64,000 nucleotides of DNA from Lamellibrachia columna. Its lineage: Eukaryota > Annelida > Polychaeta > Sabellida > Siboglinidae. Made by a program: the position numbers and the translations under genes. Within the stretch, counting starts at the first letter, position 1; each line of letters opens with the position of its first letter. The stretch is taken from NCBI GenBank assembly GCA_963662155.1, contig OY759270.1, positions 51,498,803 to 51,562,802 on the forward strand, in the 5' to 3' direction. The notes beneath the pieces were generated by a model. The model ran no database searches and was not told the DNA's origin. It was given only the letters and a program-made list of their open reading frames with translations. Positions 26,001-37,453 of this stretch are shown here, in pieces.

Positions 26001-29000
26001 GGGTCGATGGCAAAGCTTTATGCAACTGGTGTTTATTACGCAGTGGTGTGAATGCATTGATAGCATATATAATATATAATATAATATAACAATATAATAC
26101 AATACATGCATATTATATTAACCATTTATGTCTTAGTGGTGTTAGTTGGATAGAGCATGGTGGAAAACCCTGCCCTATACACCAACATTTGCCCTCTAGC
26201 ATAAGTGGTTCAGAAGTTATGTAGTTAATCAGAGGGTTACAGCCCTCTTGGGTGCAATCTTGAATTGTGCGATTAACTCAAGGTGGATTCATAGGGATTT
26301 TTAGTATGTTACTGTAGACCATATCAGGGACCTGTGGTGCAAAAATAAGCTTTTTGTATTGAACTTTTAGGTTTGGCCTAACACTCGCTGACTACTTAAC
26401 ACATTAAGCGTCCAATGTCTCCTACTTATGCTACACAGCATGCATAACGTTAACCTGCGACACGAACCCCTGTGGCACAACTCAGTTCCTAGACACTACG
26501 CGCAGCTACACGAAAAGGCAACGTATCGAATATGGCGTTTGTCCTGCAAGTTTCACGTGAATGCACAACTACGATCGAATTACGTCGATGACGCCACTAT
26601 GCTTCGTCGCCAAGAGAGCTTGTACCTGCAGATAGTGTCATAGTCAAGGTAGCGTTTATGTCATAGCCAGCTACCTGTCATGAAAGGTCGTTTCGCGTTG
26701 TGGGGTTACGTGTCACTGGTGACGCGGTTGCCTTTGTATCTTTGTTACCATCAAAACTACCATGGAACATAGAATTGAATAGTGCGTCAGTCCTCCAATC
26801 AAATATTCCCCGTGCGAACTAGCCACGCGATCTTGCGTAACGGTTTCAATAGCAAATCCGGATTAGACTAGACAAACACTGTCTGCGGGGGGCAGAAACA
26901 ACGGACGTGGTTCGCGTAGCACAGCCAGTGTGCCTAGGCAGTGGTCTACTGTTCATACTATTACATGAATGCCGCAGCTACATTTTGCGGTGAATTGAGG
27001 AGTGCCTGTCAGCTAAACTTAGAACAAATATTGTTGGCTAATATTAAAATGATAGCACTGGTTCCAATGCCTATGACACGTGTAACTAAATCTGAGGGGG
27101 ATAATTCAACAGATTACTTCGGTAGACATATGCAGCTCCTGAAATGATAGACAAGAAAATAATCTACCGGAAACAGCGCTTTATATACTATAAAGCATTT
27201 CCTAACTGACAAATAGTTCAGGTTCATATGTATGTTTAGCTAAATACAGGACGAAATATGTCCAATTGTTCTGAAACAGTTAAGGTAAAAGTATATTGAT
27301 TTCTCGTAACACCTAATATGGAAAAGGCTACGCGTCAATCTTCTGCGACTCCATAACAAAATTACACATAAAGGTGATTTGAAGATTTTAAAAAAAACGC
27401 TGCAAGTTTTATTGAAAGCAACTATAAACGCACAGTCTGACCATGATCAATCTCATATCAGACCTCTTCTGCCTCGACTAATTTCGAAATGAAAAATGAC
27501 ATGATATAGACGTCTAGCATTTTACTCCACCCCGCACATGTCTCGATTAAATGCTCAGAAGAAGCAGACGTTCAGCATGTTCAAGGTTTGCTACTATCTG
27601 CCTAGTTGTAAGCCCGTTTAGCCATTTAGACTTTCTTGACGGGAAACAAAACTCGGCCCATGCATCTATAAGAGTTACTAAGGCATAACTATTTGTATCT
27701 AGAATTGAGAATACAATTTACTACGAAAACATAGTTGAACACAGAGCATCTTAATGTCATGGGCCGCGCCGTACTGTTAGATAACCCTATGTCACGAGTG
27801 TGATATTCTGGTAATATTCGCTCTCAAAAAGAAAATATATTTGTATATTCATATTCCTTCTCTTGCCAATAGGATATTGCCATGCTATTTGCGTCCAAAC
27901 TGAGCATATGTAACATATGTTTGCCTATGTTTATTAAAACAGTCCTCTTTGTGGCAAAATAAAACGTTTGTTAGATAGTCTGCGTTGGTTCTTCCTATGC
28001 CTAACAACATTGTATTAGGTCACTTGTAGTCTAGGTTACGCCGATTTCATTGATATGCGCATGCGCTTATGAGTCGCGCTGATTAACATGTCAGCCCTCG
28101 GTCAGGTGGGGAAATTACCGGAATCTCCTACTTTTAGAACACATTCTGAGTAAACCACTGGTGTGATATTCCTGACTTCAGTTACACATGATTAGTTTTT
28201 ATTATCTTTTAGGTGCATAACCATGACTTTTGTTTCGTTTTAGCAAGTGTTTTGCTGGTTCAAATGTCAGTAGGCGTTCCGTTGATAGTTTTACAGTCAC
28301 TATGCCAATGAACCATTCCCATACCATAATAATGCGACCTACTACCATAAAGAAAGAATGAAGCAAAATTGCAGCACCACCAAATCAACACAAGACATGT
28401 TCCGAGTTTGACTATCTGACTGACTGGCTGCATGGGTGGTTGTTTGACTTTGAGTGACTATCGTTTCGCTACACCGCCACCCAAAGGCAATACGAAACGC
28501 CCGTGCAACTGAACACCACATAACATCGTTTGTCAGGACACATTCTCCTCTCGAACCAGATATTCTACCTGATGCAAATAGCTGTTCACTATACACAGAG
28601 CTGCATTAACGACTTAGACTTTGTACGACGATGTAATAAACCTATTCAGAATTTATGTAACACATAACACTCACCGTCTGGATACACATCGTGTCGGTCC
28701 GGCAAATTTCAGTTTGCTACTGATCAAGCTCTGCGTGTTCTACACAAATGTTTCGCTTATCGAGACGTTGATCTATTTTATGCCGCTAGCTAAAATGAAT
28801 ACACTCCCCCGTCGAACACAATAGAGGATGTGAGCTCATTATAGACGCCACACAGTAGGGGGTCAAACCACGGTTACGCAACGTCCGGCTGTACAGTAAT
28901 GCCTAATGTTGTGCCTGAATAAAGTTAACAAATTAACCGATTTCAGTGATTATATTTAGTAACTGTATTCACCCAGCAAGTTTGATACAAGGAATGTGCA

Positions 29001-29815
29001 CACTACTCGGAGTATTGCGTATTGCAGTACATTATTGCAACACTCAATTTTGAGTACTGCGAATTATTTAAAACATTGTTTGGACATTGGCAATGCAACA
29101 TTGCGAATATTTCAAAAGTATTGCATACACTCGCAATAGTTTTGTATTGTTTCCAAGGGTATTGCAATACGTATAATTAATAGTTTATTTATTAATTTTT
29201 TTAAATAACGTTTTTTTTAATCCATAATACTACAAAAGTATATGGGTCGTATCAAACTTAATGTCAAATCTGATCAGAACAGGCTCCTTTTCGTTGGAAT
29301 AAATCAGCGTGTCAGTTCATACATATTTTGCCGTAGGGTTTTTGCTTTAAACGTAATCCGCCCCTTGATAAGCAACACGAAAAAACACAACTAATTCTTA
29401 CACCGCCTTTCCACAACAAGCTATTCGGTGGTCCCGAGACAGCTCTTTCATCATTTCTGAAACACACCTTTCCCGCCTTTTTTGTAGGCACATTCATCCC
29501 CAGAATTGTCATGAGTGACCCCACCCCGCTCCACCCCACCCCTGTAGTAGCAGGTCGTTGACATAGGCGTTATTTTCACTACATTCGTCACAACAGCCAT
29601 AAATAACTGTAGTTTGACCCCTCACGTTTATCGGTATCCATACTCCCCAACAGTGGCGCCACCCAGCGTATCACCACTGCCTCAACTTGATTATAAATTT
29701 AAGACGGACAGTTACGGAGTGATATGAACAAGCGGTTGGCTGGGCAACGCGATTGTTGTTGACGACTTGTTTCAGTGACTACGTAAAATCGTTTCAAACA
29801 AAAAACGAGCGTTAT
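26000..29815 (+). repeat. Modular repeat, copy E, part 1
   Basis: Matches copy D throughout: spacer 26110-26400, C-like module 26405-27830, ATTGCAGCACCACC module from 28365, the 1800-2420-type module at 28570-29180, then TTTATCGGTATCCATACTCC (29623) to the BEL insertion. No gene found. A small AT-rich run at 26068-26100 is specific to this copy. Confidence 0.8.
29811..29815. other. BEL target-site duplication, left
   Basis: GTTAT flanks the left LTR and is repeated at 36874-36878 beyond the right LTR. Five-base duplication is usual for BEL/Pao. The uninterrupted paralogue at 23014 has one GTTAT at the same position. Confidence 0.95.
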
Positions 29816-30301
29816 TGTAGCGGTTCATACACCAACTATGAACACTAATTCCAAATCAATCATAGCTGTGGCTGTTTATTTACGTAAAACTGAAGTGCAA
29901 AAATAATGTATACATGAAAACAACACAAATGTGTAGAAAACATGAACATTACCAATAAAGGCATAAAATACCCCTTATTACTACTAATTAGAAGTTGAGT
30001 CCGGGAAAAAACAATAGCTAGTTAACAAGTCATGTTTTATCAAATGTAATTAATGTTATATATTAATAAAATAGCATACAGTTTGCTGTAGTACATTATA
30101 CACGCCTTTACCTTGATCCCAGAGTTGTCATCTCCTAATACTTTGTATTTCTCGCGTATAACGCGAGCCGCGCACAAAAACCACGATACTGGCTATACCC
30201 TAGCGGAATATCTCTTCCCATTCTCTTTAGCACACATGCATATGCCAGATGGCGCCACCATACAACTGCACTAGCAGTATATACAATTACTAGCACTTAC
30301 A
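29816..30301 (-). repeat. BEL 3' LTR
   Basis: 486 bp. On the element's own strand it starts TGTAAGTGCTAG and ends CCGCTACA. It matches the other LTR over its full length with scattered substitutions and a few small indels. A CAGATGGCGCCACCA box lies near its edge (30245). Confidence 0.97.
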
Positions 30302-30442
30302 TGGCTCCTCTAAATTTAGTTAACCATTAACTAATTTAACTCACACAAAAAACTTCAACATATGTTAATTATAAGTATGATCACCACACCCGATAAAATG
30401 ACTCAGTGTCCGAAAACAAATGTCATTATACTAGTTCATGTA

Positions 30443-31380
30443 CTAATTGGGCTCCTCGTCGGCGTTTCCCGGTGCATAGAGAAGCACTAACTTGTGTACT
30501 GGACGATCATATGTCGAACTTCCTATCATCACCTTGACTTTGCGAACCAAGCCGTCTTCGCTTGGGTAGATCTGGTTGACTCGCGCCAAAGGCCACTGAC
30601 AACGCGGGTTGCATTCATCCTTTACCAAGACAAAGTCGCCTTTCTTAAGGTTGTGATGCTGCTTGTTCCACTTGGATCTTTCTTGCAGAGCCAGTAAATA
30701 CTCTGTGCGCCACCTGTTCCAGAATTGGTTGGCTAGGAATTGAACCAGACGCCAACGTTTACGGCAGTACAGATCTTCCTTCATGAAGATCCCGGGCGGT
30801 GGTAGCACGACTCTTGACTTAAGAGTCAAAATCTGACTCAGTGACAGGGGCTCCCCAGAGTCGGGAACTGTGGTGTCGGGGTAAGTAATCGGCCGGCTGT
30901 TCACTGCGGCTTCTGCTTCCACCATCAGAGTGCGCAGTTGCTCGTCATCCAATCGATCGCCATGTGCGTTGAGTAGGGCTGACAACACATTCCTGACATA
31001 TCGGATCATCCGCTCCCAGACACCACCCATATGGCTGGCGTGAGGGGGATTCATCTTGAAGGTCACCCAGTCACAATTTTGTTTCAACAGTTCTGCGGTG
31101 ATCTTTCCATCATTCATTTCAGCCAAAGCTGCCTCAAGTTCAGAGCGGGCTCCCACGAAATTGGTACCGCGGTCAGAGCGCAGCAGTCTGACGGGTCCAC
31201 GTCGGCCTACGAAACGTCGATAGGCATTGATGAATGAATCCGTTCACAGGGAGTTTGCCGTCTCGATATGCACAGCCCGGCTGGCCATGCACGTGAAAAT
31301 AACTCCCCATTTTTTCTTCTCACTCCGTCCTTCTTTGATAAAAAAGGGACCGAAGAAATCCACAGCACTATAGCTAAAAG
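30443..31380 (-). pseudogene. BEL integrase core and C-terminal domain, broken
   Basis: The intact part (31156-30443) starts just after the second catalytic-aspartate region, contains the glutamate region (HASHMGGVWERMIRYVRN), then VEAEAAVNSRPITY and the C-terminal domain with LKKGDFVLVKDE and WPLARVNQIYP, typical of Pao integrases. The first aspartate box (AVDFFGPF) lies upstream near 31355 and the RSDRGTNF box near 31160-31180. In-frame stops near 31383 and 31246 cut the domain, so no active integrase is expected. Confidence 0.9.
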
Positions 31381-31384
31381 GGTC

Positions 31385-31744
31385 CTATGGCTCCAACCTA
31401 TCCTCTGGCAGGTTGGCCATCTTTTGAGTCACAGTCCCGCCACGCATCTTCCTACACTTGACACAATTCCACAGGTAGGAAGTGACAGTAGCCCTTGCCT
31501 TTATGATCCAATAGCCAGAGGCTCGTATCTCGTTGAGTGTCATCCCGCGGCCGGAATGGCAAACATGCTGGTGGTGATGACTAATCACCAACCTTGTCAC
31601 ATGATTCTCCTCAGGTAAGACAACAGGGTGTGCCAAATCACGGGGTATATTGGCACGTCGTATCAGGCCGCCAACGCGTATCAGGCCGTCACTAGACGGT
31701 AGAGACAACTGTCCTTCTTGAGTGACAGGTTTCGCTTTCCACAC
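31385..31744 (-). pseudogene. BEL integrase zinc-binding region
   Basis: A 119-codon frame with LVISHHHQHVCHSGRGMTLNEI and a later CVKCRKMRGG: the HHCC zinc-binding N-terminus of retroviral-type integrases. It is in a different frame from the RNase H part (frameshift near 31745) and ends at a TAG just before the catalytic core. Confidence 0.88.
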
Positions 31745-32109
31745 TGCTTCCGGTCAGCAGCATATGCTCCTAGCTGACGAAGAGTGATGAATTCCCTTGG
31801 GAAAGCCTTTGCTTGGACCGCCATGATGATGACCTTTTCAGCTCGCTGCAATTCTGTTACATCCACCGATCTGTAAACAAGCTTTCCTTTAGCACTGGGT
31901 GTTTTGTCAAAGTCTATGTTCACTGGTCCTTTCACTACTCTTGCCTTCAATATGTCCCTGAATCTGAGACATACAGCCACGGCATGCTTAGCGCGATGCC
32001 AGTCGGAAAAGTATCCGATCCTGTCCAGAAAGTTACTGAAGGCGGGCTTGGCCTGGGAGTTGTGTGCAACGACCTTCTTTATTTCCGGATCGTCTGGGCT
32101 AACTGTCAT
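31681..32109 (-). pseudogene. BEL RNase H to integrase connection
   Basis: A 142-codon frame in the same frame as the RT/RNase H segment, separated from it by one TGA at about 32116. The sequence FSDWHRAKHAVAVCLRF and the following LQRAEKVIIMAVQ are the usual Pao connection segment. It runs into the frameshift near 31745. Confidence 0.85.
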
Positions 32110-32115
32110 GCACTC

Positions 32116-33657
32116 TCAGGTTACTGGCAGCGGTGTTGCAGACCAGAGAAAGGCTGGTCCATTCCACCACTCTGTTGCTCCCAGTAACTCTTTGGCGCGC
32201 GCTCCGCGTGAAGCAATGTCAGCTGGGTTCTTCCTGGTGCCGACGTACTTCCATGCGCTCACCTTAGTGCTGCTTCTTATCTGTTGTACCCGGTTTGCAA
32301 CGAAGATGTTAAACCTCCTAGACTCATTGTTTATGTAGCCCAGCACAACCTTGTTGTCCGTCCAGTAGTAGTGCGTGATGGCCTCGTAATCCAATTCTTT
32401 CTGCAAGAAGTTGCCAACCTTGACTGACAATACTGCTGCCGTCAGCTCGAGACGCGGTATGGTCACAAACCTTGAAGGGCCAACACGGGATTTGCCCATT
32501 ACTAGGGCACATGATACATTGTCGTGACTGTCCACCAACCGCAAATAACTGCACTGTCCGTAACCTGTCAGACTGGCATCTGAGAAATTGTGCAACTCCA
32601 CATTGATTGGAGTATCGACATCTTTGTCCTTGTAGCATCTGGGTATGTGGATGTCTGCCAGGTAGGTCAGTTCACCACGCCATCTCTCCCATCGGGCCTT
32701 CATTTCATCAGGAATGGGGTCATCCCATTCACCGCTATCACGGACGAGCTCCTGTAGGATCTGTTTCCCCCTTAGCACATAAGGAGAAACCAGGCCAAGT
32801 GGATCAAACACGGAGCTAACCGTCGAGAGAATCCCACGCCGAGTAAGTGTTCTGTCCTTCACTTCAATACGCAACTGGAACGTGTCCGACTCGATGCACC
32901 ATTGTATGCCAAGAGTCCGTTCGATGGGTAGAGAGTCACAAGTCAAATCCAGATTCTGAGCATCCTTGGCTCGTAGCTCAGGGGAGATGGCAGCAAGAAC
33001 TTCCTTGCTGTTGCACATGTATTGGTGCAAGTTGAAACCATCTTTCTTGCACATGTTGCGGCTGCTTTCCACCAGCTGTAGGGCTTCTGCTGGTGTGGCC
33101 ACAGACTTGAGGCCGTCATCTACGTAGAAATTGCTCCTGACAAAGTCTGCTGCAAGCTTTCCACAGTCCTTTTCGAACATGTCTGCCGTCGCCTTGAATG
33201 CGCAGTTTGCACATCCAGGCGATGAAATTGCACCGAATAGATGCACTGTCATCCGATACTCGTTTGGTTCACTGTCCAAATTGCAATTGTCCCACCATAA
33301 GAAACGCAGAAAGTTTCTGTCCTCCGTGTTGACTCCGACCTGGTGATACATGCTTTCAATGTCACAACTTACTGCCACGGGCTCTTGACGGAACCTGCAC
33401 AAGACACCAGTCAAATTATTAGTTAAGTCAGGGCCTTGAAGTAGGTGACGGTTCAGTACCTCACCCCTATATTCCGCGCTGCAATCAAAAACCACTCGTA
33501 TCTTTCCAGGCTTCTTGGGGTGGTATACTCCGTGGTGTGGAATGTACCAGGTCCTTCCCTCAGCGATGGTCAACTCCTCAGCCGGCACAGGTTCCGCATA
33601 TCCATGGGTGATTATCTCTGCCATGAACCTTGAGTAGTCCTCCCTGTACTGTCGCAT
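32116..33657 (-). CDS. pol: BEL reverse transcriptase and RNase H frame
   Basis: 513 open codons. Conserved sites: VVFDCSAEY (about residue 55), the first catalytic aspartate in VSCDIESMYHQV (Asp99), the YVDD core (178-181), an RNase H-like FSDASLTGYG near residue 360, LELTAAVLS and YWTDNKVVLGYI near 445, then KNPADIASRG. This is the Pao RT family followed by RNase H, which copies element RNA into DNA in cytoplasmic particles. The ATG at the start is internal. The natural polyprotein continues from gag-protease through about 180 bp that now lie in a shifted frame (33840-33660), possibly because of a T-run change near 33665. The frame ends at an in-frame TGA, probably a nonsense mutation because the same frame resumes at once. 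Confidence 0.95.
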   Translation of the reverse strand: MRQYREDYSRFMAEIITHGYAEPVPAEELTIAEGRTWYIPHHGVYHPKKPGKIRVVFDCSAEYRGEVLNRHLLQGPDLTNNLTGVLCRFRQEPVAVSCDIESMYHQVGVNTEDRNFLRFLWWDNCNLDSEPNEYRMTVHLFGAISSPGCANCAFKATADMFEKDCGKLAADFVRSNFYVDDGLKSVATPAEALQLVESSRNMCKKDGFNLHQYMCNSKEVLAAISPELRAKDAQNLDLTCDSLPIERTLGIQWCIESDTFQLRIEVKDRTLTRRGILSTVSSVFDPLGLVSPYVLRGKQILQELVRDSGEWDDPIPDEMKARWERWRGELTYLADIHIPRCYKDKDVDTPINVELHNFSDASLTGYGQCSYLRLVDSHDNVSCALVMGKSRVGPSRFVTIPRLELTAAVLSVKVGNFLQKELDYEAITHYYWTDNKVVLGYINNESRRFNIFVANRVQQIRSSTKVSAWKYVGTRKNPADIASRGARAKELLGATEWWNGPAFLWSATPLPVT

Positions 33658-33837
33658 AAAAATTTACTCTTCAGGCGGGAAAGTCTCTTGAGTGTCACTG
33701 CTCTGTTATTCGGTAGCTTGGCGTCGTCCTTGAAAGACAATGGCGTTTCAGATCTCCTATGTATTCCATCGGAGAGCTTGTCCAGAAAACGACGGTCTTC
33801 AACATATATCCTTTCTTCTGACTTTCTCTCGTTGAAG

Positions 33838-36330
33838 TCAAAGGTCGAACATATTGCACACTGTCAAAGGGCTGATCTCCGCAACGTGGGTGCGAAATGC
33901 CAAGTGACAAGGCTTGTCATTGGCTACACTCACCAGCTGAGAATGAAAGGGATCCACTATCCCAGCAATTCCCCAGCCAAGTGACGTGCGCACCGCCCAT
34001 GGGTCGTCGCCAGTTCCTGGTATCAGCTCTCTGGGATTAATGGCTCGAGGACAGTCCAGTCCAATGAGCAGTCCAATTTCTACATTTTCCTCGTATGGAA
34101 GTAGCTGCTCTGCTACAGAGGCGAGATGGCACCATTGCATAGCTGTCTCCGGCCGTGGGATCAAGCTCCTGTTTGCTGGAATTGATTCCCTCAAGTACGC
34201 TCCCGACAAAGGAATAGGGGTGCCTTCACTGACATTACATACAGACAGTCCATGCACCACTTCACTATTGATTGTTTCTTCTGCCAACATCGTCGCCAAC
34301 TTTATCTTGACTAGTTGTCCAGTAGCCTTCAGTTTGTCCATGGTCTGTTGGGCGATGAAGGTCCAGTTGGATTGGTCATCCAACAGTGCGTACACCATGA
34401 TGGAATCATCTGGTGCATCCTTGTGATACAACATCACTGGCACAATCAGCGAGTTGTAGTGGCCTGCCACGTCGAAAATGTCAGTCTGGTGTGAAATGAC
34501 ACTCGCAGCACTGGCCTTAGTGCAGTATGCAGTCACGTTGGTGTCTGCTTCTGTGGTTTCCTTTCCTTCCTGTTTAGCATCATAATGCAACAAAGTTGGG
34601 TGGAGGCCGCCACAGGTCTGACATTCCTTCCTCTTGCTGCATGTCCTTGACATATGTCTTCCATCCATACACCCGTAACAAAATCCCTTCTTCCTCAGAA
34701 AGATCTTGCGTTCAGCGAGTTTTATTTTGTGAAACTGTCCGCAAGACTCCAAAATATGCGAACGCCCACAGAGCACACAGCTTCTGTCCTTGCTCTGCAC
34801 CGGTGCATGGGCAGTGGCGAGGACAGTCACCTCATTGCAGCCTGAGAGGTTCTCCTCTTCTCGAACATCAGTCGAAAATGAACGCGCCGTCATTTTCTGG
34901 TGAAAACCTCTTACCACCCTTTTCTCCTCTCTCATCTCTGTGCTGCTCTGTTTAAAGTTGACAGTGTTGCACGCGATGCGTGACTCTTGCTCCAAGAAGT
35001 CACAGCATGGCTCGAAAGGAGGGTAGCATTGTGTTTCCTCGTCCTCCTTATTCAGCCATTTGTCCACAATTCGGCTCCACCGATCATTTATGTTCTTCGG
35101 CAATTTCTCCAACATCCTTGTGATTTCCTCCTCCGAATCCAACGAGCATAGGTGATTAGTTGACTGCGTAGCCGTCTTGCAATGCAGTAGGAAGTCAGAG
35201 AACTCGCGAAGTCCCTTGCCGTCACCATGCTTCACGAATGGCCAGTCTCTGATCTTCCTCTTGCACTCCTTTTCCAAGGTGTACTTGTCGCCATATCGCC
35301 TGCGTAGGATGGCCCTAGCCTTATGATAGGCCTCCTCAGTGTTCAGTGCGAGATATCCTTGTATGGCCGTGTGCGCCTCCCCGACGGTGCACTTTCCAAG
35401 GAAAAACATTCTTTGGCTCACAACATTGGTGTGCTGCTCCACTATCGTCTCGAACGACTGATTCCAGTATGGGTACTGGAGCATGTCACCATTGAATTTC
35501 TCAGGCATCATCTTGGGTAAATAATCACGGTTCGAAAGCCTATCTGCCAAACTGTCCAGGACATTTGCCAATACCTCACTGGTATCTGCGACATGGTCAT
35601 TTGGTGGGTAGCCGCAGGTTAGGCCCTGTTCATTCATATTTGCCGGTCGATAAATAGCGCTCGTGCAGCAGTGAGACTCTGTTTGAGTCCCTGATGGCGC
35701 ACGAGTCACCCAGTCCCTTTTCGATTCACCGTGAGTGATCACGTGACCACTTGCCGTAGAGAGATTGCCATCACCGCACGGTGCCAATTGTCCAGCTGTA
35801 TATGGAGTAGATGTATGAGCATGAGAAGGCACACCGAGGCCCATTTTGCCTCGAGTAATATGAGTTGCTTCCATGAACTTGACCTTAGGCGTCGATTTTA
35901 CCTCCTCTGCCTCCTCATACCTCTCCAGTGCCTGTAGTTTTGCTGCACTGACACTTAGTTCCGTATGCAGCTTAAGTTCTTCCTCTTTATTTTTTATTTC
36001 AAATAAAGTCAATTTGTACTCTTCCTCAGCTTTGCGAAACTGCATTTCAACTTGACGCCTCGCCATCTCCAATTCGTATTGCTCTTTCACTGCATCCGCG
36101 CGGGCCATCAGCTCCGTTTGCCGATCCTGAAGCCTTATGAGGCTGGCGCTGGAGCGCACGGAACTGCCGCGTGACGTGCGGGAGAGATGGCTAACCTGAG
36201 ACATGCTGTCAATGCCATTATTGTCGTGTGGCGGTAAGCGAAGATTTCCCTGCTTCTTGTACATGCAGCCAACATCCTGGGTGGACGTCTCTTGTTCTTC
36301 AGTCCATTTTCCAGATGCAGATGTTGCCAT
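33838..36330 (-). CDS. gag-pro: BEL Gag-protease polyprotein
   Basis: 830 codons from an ATG at 36330, about 57 bp inside the 5' LTR, a normal leader length. Residues 65-145 form a charged, heptad-rich coiled coil. Residues about 275-440 match the Pao Gag core (DUF1759-type, PEKFNGDMLQYPYW). Three Cys/His clusters follow (518-530, the canonical CYGCMDGRHMSRTC at 551-564, and CQTCGGLHPTLLH from 570), the nucleic-acid-binding knuckles. The protease domain holds ALLDDQSNWTFI (648-659) with DDQ in place of the DTG of most aspartic proteases, as in other Pao A17-type enzymes, and LLIGLDCPRAI (754-764). It assembles particles and processes Pol. The frame is intact until a frameshift near 33840. Confidence 0.96.
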   Translation of the reverse strand: MATSASGKWTEEQETSTQDVGCMYKKQGNLRLPPHDNNGIDSMSQVSHLSRTSRGSSVRSSASLIRLQDRQTELMARADAVKEQYELEMARRQVEMQFRKAEEEYKLTLFEIKNKEEELKLHTELSVSAAKLQALERYEEAEEVKSTPKVKFMEATHITRGKMGLGVPSHAHTSTPYTAGQLAPCGDGNLSTASGHVITHGESKRDWVTRAPSGTQTESHCCTSAIYRPANMNEQGLTCGYPPNDHVADTSEVLANVLDSLADRLSNRDYLPKMMPEKFNGDMLQYPYWNQSFETIVEQHTNVVSQRMFFLGKCTVGEAHTAIQGYLALNTEEAYHKARAILRRRYGDKYTLEKECKRKIRDWPFVKHGDGKGLREFSDFLLHCKTATQSTNHLCSLDSEEEITRMLEKLPKNINDRWSRIVDKWLNKEDEETQCYPPFEPCCDFLEQESRIACNTVNFKQSSTEMREEKRVVRGFHQKMTARSFSTDVREEENLSGCNEVTVLATAHAPVQSKDRSCVLCGRSHILESCGQFHKIKLAERKIFLRKKGFCYGCMDGRHMSRTCSKRKECQTCGGLHPTLLHYDAKQEGKETTEADTNVTAYCTKASAASVISHQTDIFDVAGHYNSLIVPVMLYHKDAPDDSIMVYALLDDQSNWTFIAQQTMDKLKATGQLVKIKLATMLAEETINSEVVHGLSVCNVSEGTPIPLSGAYLRESIPANRSLIPRPETAMQWCHLASVAEQLLPYEENVEIGLLIGLDCPRAINPRELIPGTGDDPWAVRTSLGWGIAGIVDPFHSQLVSVANDKPCHLAFRTHVAEISPLTVCNMFDL

Positions 36331-36386
36331 TTTGTTCTCGCAGCCAGGTTCCAGTCCGATGACGACAACAACTGGTCAAGTTTTAC

Positions 36387-36873
36387 TGTAGCGGTTCATA
36401 CACCAACTAAGAACACTAATTCCAAATCAATCATAGCTGTGGCTGTTTATTTACGTAAAACTGAAATGCAAAAATAATGTATACATGAAAACAACACAAA
36501 TGTGTAGAAAACATGAACATTACCAATAAAGGCATAAAATACCTCTTATTACTACTAATTAGAAGTTGAGTCCGGGAAAAAAACAATAGCTAGTTAACAA
36601 GTCAAGTTTTATCAAATGTAATTAATGTTATATATTTAAAAAATAGCATACAGTTTGCTATAGTACATTATACACGCCTTTACCTTGATCCCAGAGTTGT
36701 CATCTCCTAATTCTTTGTATTTCTCGCGTATAACGCGAACCGCGCACAAAAACCACGATGCTGGCTATACCCTAGCGGAATCTCTCTTCCCATTCTCTTT
36801 AGCACACATGCATCTGCCAGATGGCGCCACCACACAACTGCACTAGCATTATATACAATTACTAGCACTTACA
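36387..36873 (-). repeat. BEL 5' LTR
   Basis: 487 bp, paired with 29816-30301. It must contain the element promoter. No TATA box could be singled out with confidence in this AT-rich sequence. Confidence 0.97.
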
Positions 36874-36878
36874 GTTAT
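36874..36878. other. BEL target-site duplication, right
   Basis: GTTAT, identical to 29811-29815. The following TGTGTTTCTAG resumes repeat copy E exactly as at 23019 in copy D. Confidence 0.95.
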
Positions 36879-37453
36879 TGTGTTTCTAGACACATTTTCA
36901 ATGCAAACACTTTCCATAGTTGTATGCAACTAAAACTGAGAGATGTGTTGGCAACAATTAGGAGTGTACCAAACGTACAGAATCTGCACATGAAATGTAA
37001 ATTGTTGTAGTGGTGAAATGGTTAGTAGCGCCACTGGTGGGGAGTTTGTGCGGTATCGTGACACAGTGTGATGAACGTCACGGATAATCCTTCAATCGTC
37101 AGCCCCAGTCACACCAGCACGTTAATGATTAGGTAATATTATACATTGATTTTAACGGCTGAAATGCATAAACTATACAAACATACATACGAATAAAAAA
37201 ATAAGTTGAGTTTGGACGCAAACAGAATGGTCACATCCTATTGGCAGGTATAGGAATAGGCGTATGCGAATATATTTTTATTTCGCGAGTGAATTTTGCG
37301 TAACCATGACAATTGTGACGCAAGTTATCTAACAGTATGGTGCGTGTTCAACAAGGTTGTCTTAATAAACCCCAGGCGTTATATTAATTGTAGTTGCAAA
37401 TGGTTATTTTATAATAACTGTTATAGGTACATAGGCTCATGACTTTTGTTTCC
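36879..37453 (+). repeat. Modular repeat, copy E, part 2
   Basis: 36879-37140 matches 23019-23303 of copy D. 37200-37453 matches 10870-11090 of copy B (ATCCTATTGGCAGGTATAGG, GTTATCTAA, AACAAGGTTGTC). The last bases GACTTTTGTTTCC correspond to GACTTGTGTTTCC in copy B at 11078-11090, directly before the TTAA there. Confidence 0.8.

Larger units (their letters stand above)
29816..36873 (-). mobile_element. BEL/Pao LTR retrotransposon, full length but defective
   Basis: A 7,058-bp element with two LTRs (29816-30301 and 36387-36873), TG...CA ends, a 5-bp target duplication and the coding order gag, protease, RT, RNase H, integrase on the minus strand, which is the BEL/Pao order. LTRs differ at roughly 15 places by eye (about 97% identity), so it is neither new nor very old. 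Gag-protease and RT/RNase H frames are long and open. The 3' half of pol contains in-frame stops near 32117, 31383 and 31246 and frameshifts near 33840, 33665 and 31745. It is therefore not able to make a complete polyprotein. It sits inside repeat copy E. A purine-rich stretch (AGAGGAG, minus strand, about 30304-30310) beside the 3' LTR fits a polypurine tract. I could not assign a primer binding site. Confidence 0.97.

Noticed and set aside
33986..36477. Plus-strand frames opposite the BEL gag-protease gene
   Set aside because: Shadows of a long, clearly recognised minus-strand frame.
29816..36873. Endogenous retrovirus with an envelope gene
   Set aside because: The coding order and motifs are BEL/Pao; after integrase only about 140 bp precede the 3' LTR, leaving no room for an envelope.
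37003..37045. Possible tRNA-like A box (GTGGTGAAATGGTTAGTA), also at 23148
   Set aside because: No B box or cloverleaf could be completed, so neither a tRNA nor a tRNA-derived SINE is supported.
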